A stretch of 64,000 bases of DNA from Bisporella sp. PMI_857 (taxonomy: Eukaryota; Ascomycota; Leotiomycetes; Helotiales; Helotiaceae). Numbering within the stretch: position 1 is the first letter of the stretch; each line of letters opens with the position of its first letter. The notes beneath the pieces are model-generated. The model was given only the letters and a program-made list of their open reading frames with translations, did not search any database and had not been told where the DNA came from. The translations under genes and the position numbers were made by a program. Positions 30,215-39,503 of this stretch are shown here, piece after piece. The stretch is from assembly GCA_021307315.1 (NCBI GenBank), contig JAJSPD010000092.1, positions 1 to 64,000 on the forward strand, in the 5' to 3' direction.

Positions 30215-32638
30215 ATGCGAAACCGGGCGAGCATTCGAAGACGGCGACGAGAGACCACGAATGACACGAGAGATCTCGTTCATGATGCCGATAACACCAC
30301 GAGTATGCTGGCTATACAGGGTCTGGTCGAGAAGGCAAGACACGCGTCTAAGGAAGTACAGAAGGGCATCATTCGGGCAGGCCTGCAGCGCCATATCTAT
30401 CCGTTCGAACCTCGTCAGAAGCAGGTAGATGCTATATGGCATTTGGTATTCAAGAAGAAAGACCTGCTCCTTGCAGCCAAGACATTTTTCGGCAAGAGTG
30501 TCATATTCCAGGCAGCGCCGTTGTTTTGTCGGGGTGGCATCGGACTCATCATCATCCCTTTAGATCGAATTGGACAAGAGCAATGCATCAAGATCCAAAG
30601 GCTTCCTGGCGCGAGATCCGTCTTTATCAATGGCATGACGGACAAAACTGATGCATTGGCCCAAGAGATTGAGATGGGGGTGTATACTCATCTCATCATG
30701 GGTCCAGAGATCGCAGCCGGTTGGTTTCGGTCGATAGCAAGGAATCCGTCCTTCAAGAGGCGCGTCTCTGTCGTGGCTGTGGATGAACTCCATTTGGTGG
30801 CTCTATGGGGAAGTGGTATCCGTCCACAGTATGCACAACTTTCTCTCCTTCGTCGAAGGTTGGGAGGAGATGTCCCCTGGTTTGGCTGCTCTGCCACCTT
30901 GGACCAGAAGACATTAGATATTGCGAGGAATATGACGGGCTTCCAAGCCAGCTGCGAGTTCTTCCGATCATCCGTCGACAGACCAGAGATCAAGTTGATT
31001 GTCAAGATGATCCAGCCGCGAACAACGAAGAGATTCACAAGCCTGTTCTTTATTCTCCTAGACGCTATGACGAATGGCTTGCCAACACCAGAGAGAATTC
31101 CAAAGACCGTGATCTTTATAGACTCCCGACGTGATATCCAAAAATGTGCGGAATGTCTGCGTGGGTGGCTGCAGAAACTGTCATCTGGGGTCATAAAAGA
31201 GCGCGACTGCAGGCAGATTATCCAAGTCTACCATTCACACACCACTCTGAATGATAAGAATACCATATACGACGAGTTCTCGAAACCGGATTCTAAGATT
31301 CGAGTCATGGTGGCCACAGAATCATTGGGGACAGGAGTAGATCTCTCCGACGTCAAACGAGTTGTCCAATACGGCTTCCCTCTGGAACGGCTCTTATGCG
31401 TACTTATCCAACGGTTTGGTCGCGCAGCTAGAATGGCTGGCATCAAAGGAGAGGCCATTTTCCTGGTGGAAAGCTGGGCTATAGGTGACAGGATCACACC
31501 GACAAGACGTGCGATGTTTCCGAGCAGTCAGACGCCGTCAGCTTTAAGCCGGCCTCCCAGCACGAGCATGTTGACTCGGTCATACTCTGCTGAAGCAGGA
31601 GTGGACGGTGACATTCCAGATGAGGAATCAGATGTCGCTGTAGGCGAAATCGACTGTGACATGGCAGAAGAGCCGTGCAGACGCAAAACAGAGAGAGAGC
31701 GCCGAACAGACTTATATAATGACTCTCCTGCACTGTTCAATCTTGTCAATCGATCGACATGCCTACGCCGAATCCTGATGGATTGGCTGCAAGAGAATTT
31801 GTCCGACCCGGCATCCAGATTACCTGCTCCAGAACCGGACGAGTGTTGTAATGTATGCAATCCTCGCATATTCCGGACGGTACCTTTCCCATGGGATATT
31901 GCTGCAAGTCTTCGAAAACCAAAGGATGGAACGGCGTCGGGCGCATTCTATGATCGCCTGCTTCACTGGGGAGATAACAGTATCAATTCGGCGCACCAGA
32001 AGATGAAGCCTGAAATCTCTGTGCGGCTATTTACACAAAAAGGCGAATGGATATCATTATCAACACAGTATGCGAATATCCGCTCGACTATCGAGTTGAA
32101 AGAGTTTGTAAAATCAACCTGGTTGAAAGACCATTTCGATGAACTATTTAAAGAGTTCAATAATATCAAGTCTTATATAGTGAGGAACTGGCCCGGAGGT
32201 AGTAGGCTAGGAACTGCAGCTGCAGCTGCAGCCGCAGCCCAATTTTCCATGTCTCAAGAACGGAGAGCATTAGCTGAAAGACAATCATCCCTCTCTACTG
32301 AATTCCAGAGGCTTCGAGAACGAAGAGCGTCATTGGAAAGACAAGCTCCAGTCGAAGTTGAGAATCTCACGCCCCAGGAAAAAGGCCCGTCATTCTTGCA
32401 GGAGAGAGACGAGTATATTTCTTCGTTACAGCGGGTTATTACTCGTGCAAGGGAGAGTTCAGCCCCATATTCTCCATGTCCGCCAACCCGAGCGCCACTG
32501 TCAACAGAACTTGAAATCACTAGTGAGCAGCTGTCTCAACGAAGAGCGTCACTCGAGAGACAGGCTCCTCTCATCACTGAGCAGCAAATGTCCCAAGAAA
32601 GAAGAGTGACGGTCGAAGCAGACTCCGATGACTCCTGA
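30215..32638 (+). CDS. RecQ-like superfamily 2 DNA helicase
   Basis: 807 residues from ATG 30215; a second ATG (MLAIQG) follows at residue 30. Helicase motifs in order: PRQKQ (motif 0/Q-like), TFFGKS in place of the usual GGGKS (residue about 92), DELH box (about 190), GCSAT (about 225), TESLGTGVDL (motif V), QRFGRAAR (about 398). A CxxC pair (DECCNVC, about 548) suggests a zinc-binding segment. The tail has an eight-Ala run and repeated RRASLERQ units. Reading appears to continue in another frame to 33107 with a further copy of the tail unit (FLREREEYASSLRQII), so a late frameshift or unrecognised intron is likely. It should unwind DNA with ATP. It resembles fungal RecQ-like helicases including telomere-linked ones, but no telomeric repeat is near. 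Confidence 0.8.
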   Translation: MRNRASIRRRRRETTNDTRDLVHDADNTTSMLAIQGLVEKARHASKEVQKGIIRAGLQRHIYPFEPRQKQVDAIWHLVFKKKDLLLAAKTFFGKSVIFQAAPLFCRGGIGLIIIPLDRIGQEQCIKIQRLPGARSVFINGMTDKTDALAQEIEMGVYTHLIMGPEIAAGWFRSIARNPSFKRRVSVVAVDELHLVALWGSGIRPQYAQLSLLRRRLGGDVPWFGCSATLDQKTLDIARNMTGFQASCEFFRSSVDRPEIKLIVKMIQPRTTKRFTSLFFILLDAMTNGLPTPERIPKTVIFIDSRRDIQKCAECLRGWLQKLSSGVIKERDCRQIIQVYHSHTTLNDKNTIYDEFSKPDSKIRVMVATESLGTGVDLSDVKRVVQYGFPLERLLCVLIQRFGRAARMAGIKGEAIFLVESWAIGDRITPTRRAMFPSSQTPSALSRPPSTSMLTRSYSAEAGVDGDIPDEESDVAVGEIDCDMAEEPCRRKTERERRTDLYNDSPALFNLVNRSTCLRRILMDWLQENLSDPASRLPAPEPDECCNVCNPRIFRTVPFPWDIAASLRKPKDGTASGAFYDRLLHWGDNSINSAHQKMKPEISVRLFTQKGEWISLSTQYANIRSTIELKEFVKSTWLKDHFDELFKEFNNIKSYIVRNWPGGSRLGTAAAAAAAAQFSMSQERRALAERQSSLSTEFQRLRERRASLERQAPVEVENLTPQEKGPSFLQERDEYISSLQRVITRARESSAPYSPCPPTRAPLSTELEITSEQLSQRRASLERQAPLITEQQMSQERRVTVEADSDDS

Positions 32639-33315
32639 GCACCGCACGGCTCAAGGAGAAGGACCTGCCGAAACAGAGACTCCAACGACTCCTGATCAGG
32701 AACGAAGAGCATCATTCTTGCGTGAACGAGAAGAGTACGCTTCCTCGCTAAGGCAAATCATTGCCCAAGCAAGAGGGAGATCAGCCTCATGCTCTCCTTG
32801 TCCACCTACTCCATCAATGCCCATGGCACCAGTCAACTCATCATTCAAATCCACGGGCGGGTCGATGACACTTACCACAAACGTGGATCGCTCTTCTTCT
32901 ATACCTAGTGCTTTCGAAGACAGTAAGAATGAGGTCCTTGCCGTAGATGATTGCAATCGGTTGTCGAAACGTCCCACATCGAGTCAAGGGGAAGGAGTAA
33001 TGACAAAACGCGTCGCACTAGGCGTGCTGGACTCCAATGCACGGCGAAGTCCTCGCAGCGAGAAAGGGAAGAATAGCCGATACGGCCAGGGAGAGTACGT
33101 TATGTAGATGGGTTATTCCGACTCGATATCTGAAGGTAAACCCCATTCATCGGTTTCATCCCTGTCTTCTAAGGGCTTGTCGATATACATTAGCACCAGA
33201 CTAGAACCCCATTAGAATATACATACCAATATCGCCATCGCGTTACTATTAGGATCCAGATCAGCGGTGGGTCCTCTTCTTTCATAAGGTGGCACTATTA
33301 TTCTGTCTTCATCTC

Positions 33316-35671
33316 TCATGACTTTTGCATTGAAAACTTCAGTTTTTTTGTCGCTACTCTTTCGAGCCCGATCGTATGTATGTCTGGCGCCTGGTGTCTT
33401 GCCTCCCTGCCGCCCTCATATAATTTGATCGAATCGCATGCCAACTCGAACGCCAATGTATGAATATCATCTACCGGAGAGGGTACAGTATGTGAGGAGT
33501 TGCCATTCCAAGCAAATGCCTTCTCAATAACCTTCCGTAGACGGACAGTATATTCTGCTGTCAACGACGTGGTCCTAAACAGAGCATCCAATCCAAAAGT
33601 CGACGTTCGGCGGGCCCAAAGCTCTCTTTTCAGCTCCAGGTTCAGATATTCAAGGCTACGATCGACTTCCTGCCACGTGTCCCGGCGACCATGTGGATTC
33701 ACGAGGCTATTCGAGAGTATTGCGAGCCGAAGCTCCTTGTCACAAGCTTTGGTGCTGGTGAGCCGCTTCAAATAGAGCATCTCGAATGCGTAGTCTGACT
33801 GTCCAGTTCCCTCGAAGTAAAAGCAACAGACGCCAATGACTCGATCGATGAGTCCTATATCTCCGTTCTTGATGCCGTACTTCAAGGTCTTGTAGACGAT
33901 CATCTGTTGAAGGTATCGAGCATGGCTGAGGAACTCCTCATCGACGGTGTTGTTGGCGTACTTCTCCTTGGATGGTCGCCAGGCTTGCGGTTCAAAAGCT
34001 GATCTGCGAACATCTTCTACTAGATCCATGAAACCTTTGGCATTCATGTCCTGAATTGCCTTGTCAACCTCATCCTGTTCTGAGGTATCGATGCCGCGCT
34101 GCTCGAGGCGAGTATAGAGAAGGCCAACAACTCGAGCGTCGAAGCTATGAAGAACAAGCTCCTCAAGAACCTGAAAGGCTGCACGGTCTGCGGGAATATT
34201 CTTACGTCCCCAGAAGTTGATGTTATGGTAGAGTGTTGAAGCATCCTGCCGTTCCATATTTCCATAATGCGTTCTTTGCATGAGCCAGAGGAAATTCATG
34301 CGGAGGTGAAAGAGAGCAGCGACCCCTATTAGCCAGTCTTTTCGGTCGTATGCTGCAAATGCATCCACCTGTTCAGCCTGCATAGATCGGACAAGTGAAG
34401 ATGTTTTCTGATCTCCGAATGCCAAGAATAGACGGTCGTCAAATTCCGCATCATTTAGTTTGAACTGATGCTTGTAGATACTCTCTATAACCTCGTAGGA
34501 GCCATCTAGTGTACCTTCATTGAAGAGGATCGGGCCAAGCGTCTTGCTGTCTGTCTTTCGAAGCTCGAGCAGCTCGACTGCTGGCATAGCGGGGTAAGTG
34601 ATGTTGGAGTTTGCGAAGATGGATTTGACCGATTCTGGATATGCTGTTCGAATTGCCTCCACTATGAAGTAGGTGTCAATATTGGCGGCAGTCTCGTCGT
34701 ATACTGCAGCGCCAGGAGAGTATAGAAGATCCTCTATTGTCAGTGGAACCTCGCGGTGCAGCATTGACTTCTTCAATCCACCAGAAGGGATATCGGCTCC
34801 TCTGAAAACCTTTCCCGTTGTCACAGAGCGCATTTCTGCGTGGTTTGAAATGAGCTGATGCTTGACACCTTCTCGATAATCGAAATTGTCATACACAACA
34901 CAGGCATCTAACTGCTGACCATATCGACGGACTGTTCCCTGCTCGCGATCAGTCGACGTCTGTGCTGACTGGCGATGAAGATGCCTTTGCTTGTTCTGCC
35001 ACGGTTTCAAGATGCTTGTGGACCCCTTTATAGCCTTCACAGAGCCCAAACTGGTGAAATAGATCCAGAATACGTCGTTTCACTCCATTGGAATGCAGAA
35101 AGGCACCAAAGACGCGGGGAAACTTGTTGCTTCCTTCCGAGGCTCGAGAATAGCAGAGAATCGATGTGATGATCGCAATTCTATGGTTGAATTTGGAAGG
35201 ATCTCGTGGTGCTCGATCTTTTCTCTCTACTTTGGGCCCCATGAGACTATTGAGCAGTCCATAGAGCATCGGAGCGCGAGTGTTGACTTCCTCACACATG
35301 TGCCCAAACTGCATGCCTCCAAGAATAACTTCGTAGTCCTCGAGTTTTTGGCTCTCTCCAAGCTGTTCGTCTAGCCCGAGGCCAGCCTGTGCAGCGTCCT
35401 GTTGTCCACGGTCGACTCGATAGGCACTGAACATCTCTCCGGCCTCTTCCAGTGCCTTCATTTCCTTCCGCAGCGCCTTCGCGGTGACAATTCCTGCCGA
35501 ACCAGACGCGGGATGTTGCCGCAATGCCTCTAGCACCTCTGGCTGAGTGTATATTGCGTCTGCAAGCCGTTTGGCACGTGTAGCAGGTCGATCTCCATAG
35601 CCATCATCTCCTTGGGTTGTCACATATACTCGGATGAACTCGGCGAGTGTCAAGTGGTGTTTGTTAGACAT
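33316..35671 (-). CDS. DUF6589 protein, candidate transposase
   Basis: Exon 1 is 35671-34970 and exon 2 34911-33316, split by a 58-nt intron (GTCAGC, CTGATC branch site, CAGCAG) that joins ASSSP to LDACVVYDNFDYREG in frame; 765 residues. The frame is open upstream of this ATG to about 35850, so the true start may use another exon. Signature text of the DUF6589 family: YDNFDYREGVKHQLIS (near 245), AFGDQKTSSLVR, then WLIGVAALFHLRMNFLW and HYGN. The family is widespread in fungi, and its Asp-rich core has been compared with RNase-H-fold transposases; I treat that as inference. It is convergent with the helicase, 208-677 bp away. No stop codons inside. Confidence 0.75.
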
Positions 35672-36000
35672 ATATTTGCATATGTCGCTCACTCGACTTC
35701 CTGCCGTCCATATTCGAGGTCTTGTGTGTCTGCGACGGCGACCGGGCACAGTCGAAGCAGTAATTCGTGGACGTTCTTCTCTTCTTTCTGGAGTCGTCGG
35801 ATTCAGTCGTGACTCTGCCGGCGGGAGTTTTGATCTGACATCTTCTAAATTTCACTGGGCTTTGAAGCAGAGATAGAGGAATCGATTGATATTGTCTATG
35901 TGACTATACGATTGTTGGTTGTAGAGCAAAATGGAATTGAATGTGCTCTCATATAAAGCGTTTTTTCTCTTGATTCAGGCCTAAAAATCATGACACAGCT

Positions 36001-36092
36001 CTCAGGCCATTTTTGGTCGAGGAACTTACCGATTAGGTATAGTCAGGTCCGGTGCCTCGGCACGACCATAATGGCCTGAGTGCCTGAGGTAA
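36001..36092 (-). repeat. CTCAGGCCAT hairpin unit, internal copy
   Basis: CTCAGGCCAT (36001) pairs with ATGGCCTGAG (36071-36080), with inner GGTCGAGG / CCTCGGCACGACC arms, followed by TGCCTGAGGTAA. The last 12 bases are identical to the outer tip of the element. It lies inside the right half of the 7-kb element, upstream of the DUF6589 gene. Confidence 0.6.
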
Positions 36093-36359
36093 CAAATAGC
36101 CTGAGGATCCTGTCCAGATTTTTGGGCGTGTGCCGAGTTTTCTTCCACGACATGGACTCCATCTTAAAACTCATTTTCAACCATAACCGCAAGGTGTTCA
36201 GTCAATTAAATAGAATCATTCGATTCGCCCGCTTCCATTGCACAACTGAGTGAATTTTGGGCCATATCAGCCCGAGATTTGTGTCGTCAGAGTGCGCAGT
36301 TTAACCAGGTTATCTGTTCAACCCACCCGACCTGTCCAAAGTGTAAGTACACTCCTACT

Positions 36360-36700
36360 AATTGCTCAAGATTCTGGTGTGGTCAAGGTCAGGACATATT
36401 AGAGTTTTCCACAATACACAGGCACAGGGGCGGGACAAAAAATAGATGCCTAGATAGAGCATACCTTTATGCACAGCCCAGTGAAAGTGAGGGCCAGTAC
36501 AGCGTGCATTGATGTGGCTATTGATGAATTTGCAAAAGCCTGGTCTCCAGAATCGCGAAAAAAAGGTACAAAATAACCGCAGAGCAGTGTGCAGTTTTGA
36601 CAGGGACCTCAGGCCATTTGCTCAAGGAGTCCCACAAAAACGTGACCTAATTCCAGTGACACTAAACTCCTCTTGGAAATGGCCTGAGTGCCTGAGGTAA
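36360..36700 (-). repeat. right long TIR, tip is a hairpin
   Basis: Inverted counterpart of 29705-30045. The tip hairpin spans 36607-36688 (CTCAGGCCAT...ATGGCCTGAG) and ends with TGCCTGAGGTAA at 36700. Confidence 0.7.
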
Positions 36701-36706
36701 GAAGAT

Positions 36707-36790
36707 CCTCAGGCCATTTGCTCGAGGACTGCACATGCACACCGATTAGACACGTGCTCCAGTGCCTTAGGCACGAGCATTATGGCCTGA
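36707..36790 (-). repeat. CTCAGGCCAT hairpin unit, outside the right TIR
   Basis: CCTCAGGCCATTTGCTCGAGGA at its start (first 20 bases quoted loosely as CTCAGGCCATTTGCTCGAGG) pairs with GCACGAGCATTATGGCCTGA at its end. It begins six bases after the TIR tip, so it is either a neighbour copy of the terminal unit or an outer part of the element. Confidence 0.5.
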
Positions 36791-36809
36791 CAATCTCAAG
36801 ATTACAATT

Positions 36810-37572
36810 TACGAAGCATCAGCAGCCAACTGTGTTGCGTTCTGAATACTGTCATCACTCGTCCCCGCCGGACAATCGCTGGCGTAAACATCTTCGTCCT
36901 GCGAGACAAGATGTAACTTGCACGGCCTTCGAAAACCACTACCCTTCCTATTGCGCGAACTACAGCGGAGTGTATTCCCATCCCGGCCGCGCCCTGTACC
37001 TGTACCTAGCTACGGCCGTACCAAGAGAGCTTCGCTCACATAAAGTCACCCTAATGATGAACGGAATCTTTCTCGAAAATAGCAAGGGCATGGAGCAAGA
37101 GCACTCATAGTTGAAGGAAAAGTTGGCCAACCAACCTCTCGGCCGTTCCGAATCAAGGTCTTAGAGCACACCCCTTACGAGATATGCCAGAATTACCAAG
37201 TGGAAGAAGATCAGCCAACAGAAGCAATATTCCTAACAAAGATATTTCAAGTTACAGGCTATTCACGCTTCGGTGCAGCAATACCAACTCCATCGAGCAT
37301 CGCAACCCAATAAGTTACACGCAATGCTCTCAGCAGAGCCACTCGATGTCGATGTCTCTGCCAATTTATCCACTCCCATCGAACTACTTGACAAACAGCG
37401 ACAACGACACGGGATAATATTGACTCGGACAGCACCCGTCGGTGGGCATATCAGAAGGGAAATGGAGTCAGATGGAGAATCAGCCAGTGACATCGAAAGC
37501 AATTACAATTATGATATTGAAACCCTAATAAACAGTGAACCTTCCCTTCTATTTGCGCCGATAATGCAATAA
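36810..37572 (+). pseudogene. degraded unrecognised gene in several frames
   Basis: Three consecutive stretches in different + frames look protein-like: GRALYLYLATAVPRELRSHK to about 37085, then ALIVEGKVGQPTSRPFRIKV to about 37310, then DLETLI-like acidic text ending SEPSLLFAPIMQ at 37572. No introns of normal size join them, so frameshifts are more likely. It begins just outside the 7-kb element. Family not recognised. Confidence 0.35.
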
Positions 37573-37779
37573 CTGACTCTATTGTAGCAGCAATTAGGTG
37601 CGAGGCCTTCGCAAGCTGCCTCAAGAAGCCCACCTCGAATTCTATTCTTCCTCTAGCGATCCAGTTCTCCGCGATCTGCGCTTTAATACATACGTGCCAC
37701 TGGTGCTCTCCATAGCTCTGGCGCTCTAATTGTCTGTGCCACTTCTTGCTCGGGCCCTTCGATCGTCTGTGCCACTTCT
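37573..37779. other. junction between two pseudogenes
   Basis: Carries two direct copies of a 20-bp word (CGTCTGTGCCACTTCTT core, near 37730 and 37767). Here the NB-ARC reading below loses family similarity, so this is the probable truncation point. Confidence 0.35.
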
Positions 37780-38940
37780 TTCCCTGACTTTGATCGAGGT
37801 CTTTATCTTGGTCTACGCTAGATAGCACACTGTTGGAAGGATGATGTCTCAGCACCTGCTGAGCGACGTCCCGAAAGCTCAGCTTGAGTGAGTCTTCGTC
37901 ATTCGCGTTCAGCCAGAAGATCGCCGTATATTTCTCCTTGTGTCGTCTGGCATATGTGATTGCTAGCTGAGTCTTTCCCATACACCCAAGTCCATGCAGG
38001 ATGACACAGGATTGACTTCTGTGATCTTGAAGCAGCTCGTGCATTTTCGACAGCTCCTTCTCTCTAGCAACAAACTGTGTAGCATCAGGAAATAACGCGA
38101 GGTTGAGCCCGACAGCAAATTGCTCGAAATCGAGCCCTGTGCTGGTTAGTTTCGTTGCTTTAGTTAGCAAATCTATGTAAACAACTGACCCTTGTACATC
38201 CTGTGAATCTCATCCTCCAACCGCCTGAATGCCTGGTCCCTTCTCTCGCCGTAATTTGGCACCATAGACACATCGAAGATACCGATTAAGCAGTAAGCTT
38301 CATCTTCTTCAATAGTAGTATTACGGTGCTTTGCCCAGGATCTCCGCTCTTTGATGCTGAAATTTGACAATGCATCACTTCAGAGAGCTTTGTTTGCGAT
38401 GCCGGTAATTTCGCATATCTTAGACTCAAGCGACAACTTGCTCCCAAGTCGCTCACCCTGGGAGCTGAAGAAGTCAACCAGCCTTGGTGCGATGAGCTCC
38501 TGAAGCGTCCAGCCTCGAGTGAACCATCGACTCTTCCTGAAGGCTTCCTCCCATGCCCTCTGGTCATCCGCCTCGGTGTCGGGCTTGGAGATATCCGAAA
38601 GGTAGACGTAGCAGCGCGCAGCGTTCTGATGCCACCGAAACGTGGAATTGATCGCCGCGCCAAGCTCGACCGCATTCTTCTTATCGATGCAGCAGGTGTC
38701 CACCCAGAAGTATCCAAGTCCATCGGCTGCGGCCTGCTTCTCGCAGAACTAAATCTTCCTCCACCCAGCCTTGCTTACAGTCTTGCTCATGTCCGCGCCG
38801 ACTTGGATATCCTAAAAGATGACCTCCTCTTTTCCCCAGGTATGAGAGAGTATTGCGTAGGCAGGGACATCGCCGCCGGTAGGTTCGCGAAAGACGATCT
38901 CGCCGTCGGGTTCGCGTCGCAAGAGGCGTATAAGAGACAT
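37780..38940 (-). pseudogene. HET-domain NLR, truncated, with C-to-T stops
   Basis: From ATG 38940 (MSLIRLLRREPDGEIVF) the frame carries the HET signature: AILSHTWG, then GYFWVDTCCIDKKN, AARCYVYLSD, SRWFTRGWTLQELIAP and a tail with AYCLIGIFDV. A 53-nt intron (38189-38137) leads to an NB-ARC start with GLGCMGKTQLA (P-loop) and IFWLNAND. Three in-frame stops (38812-38814, 38749-38751, 38380-38382) sit where the family has Gln or Arg, each explained by one C-to-T change; the reading frame is otherwise unbroken. The NB-ARC is cut after SSVDQDKD. HET-NLR proteins trigger cell death on non-self recognition in fungi. This copy cannot work. Confidence 0.8.
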
Positions 38941-39503
38941 AGGTGGAGGTTCGCGAGCGATCTCATGGCAAGCGCGACTCGTATCACTCGTTCGGCATAT
39001 TCGCGCAAGCACTGCGATTTAAATGTCGACAGGATGCGAAGCAGACGTTGAAGAACTGACAGTGAGAAGGATACGCAGTTGTGATCGTAGGAGCCGCCCA
39101 CGAGGCTGCATCGAGGCGCAGCCTGGCCAGCCACTTGCATGGCGAAGGCAGAACGAACGCGAAGGGACGCTTCATTTTATTGGAAACTCTACACTACAGA
39201 CTGGATTCTAGGACAAGTTGTCCATCGTTGTTGAGATGCTGGAGGCTATTTCAGATCTTACGTGTCTGGTAAAATTTTATAGGTTACATACACAAGAAGC
39301 TCCTCCAGGATGTGTGAAACGCTGTGGCCGTAATTGTGGGTCATGAAAGTCACCATACTTCTTAAGGTCTTTCAGCCTTTTCTTTCTTCTATTTTCTGCT
39401 TCACACCTCTTCCTCTATCCCAATTCACCATCAATTACTTTTAACTTTAGACGCTTCTATTATTTACGAAGTACAGATCCCTCTTTACGCACAAGTAATT
39501 GGC
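38941..39503. other. intergenic, no gene seen
   Basis: Upstream of two divergent genes; frames on both strands are short and unremarkable. It probably holds both promoters. Confidence 0.4.

Larger units (their letters stand above)
29705..36700. mobile_element. 7-kb TIR element with RecQ-like helicase and DUF6589 gene
   Basis: The ends are inverted copies. The left end begins TTACCTCAGGCACTCAGG (29705) and the right end is its complement, ending CCTGAGGTAA at 36700. The similarity continues inward for about 340 bp (for example TCGCGATTCTGG, AATAGCCAC, TTTCACTGGGCT and GCATAAAGGTAT) at roughly 65-75 percent. Between the TIRs lie a + strand helicase (30215-32638 or 33107) and a - strand DUF6589 gene (35671-33316), tail to tail. 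I know of no named transposon with this gene pair and this terminal structure. A target-site duplication is not clear because the MULE abuts the left end. Confidence 0.65.

Noticed and set aside
34949..35049. Frameshift in the DUF6589 gene
   Set aside because: A 58-nt GT-AG intron (34969-34912) joins the frames in phase and restores the expected spacing.
30215..36700. Helicase region as part of a Starship giant element or a subtelomeric TLH locus
   Set aside because: No DUF3435 tyrosine-recombinase captain and no telomeric repeats were seen; two-gene content and TIRs fit a smaller DNA transposon better.
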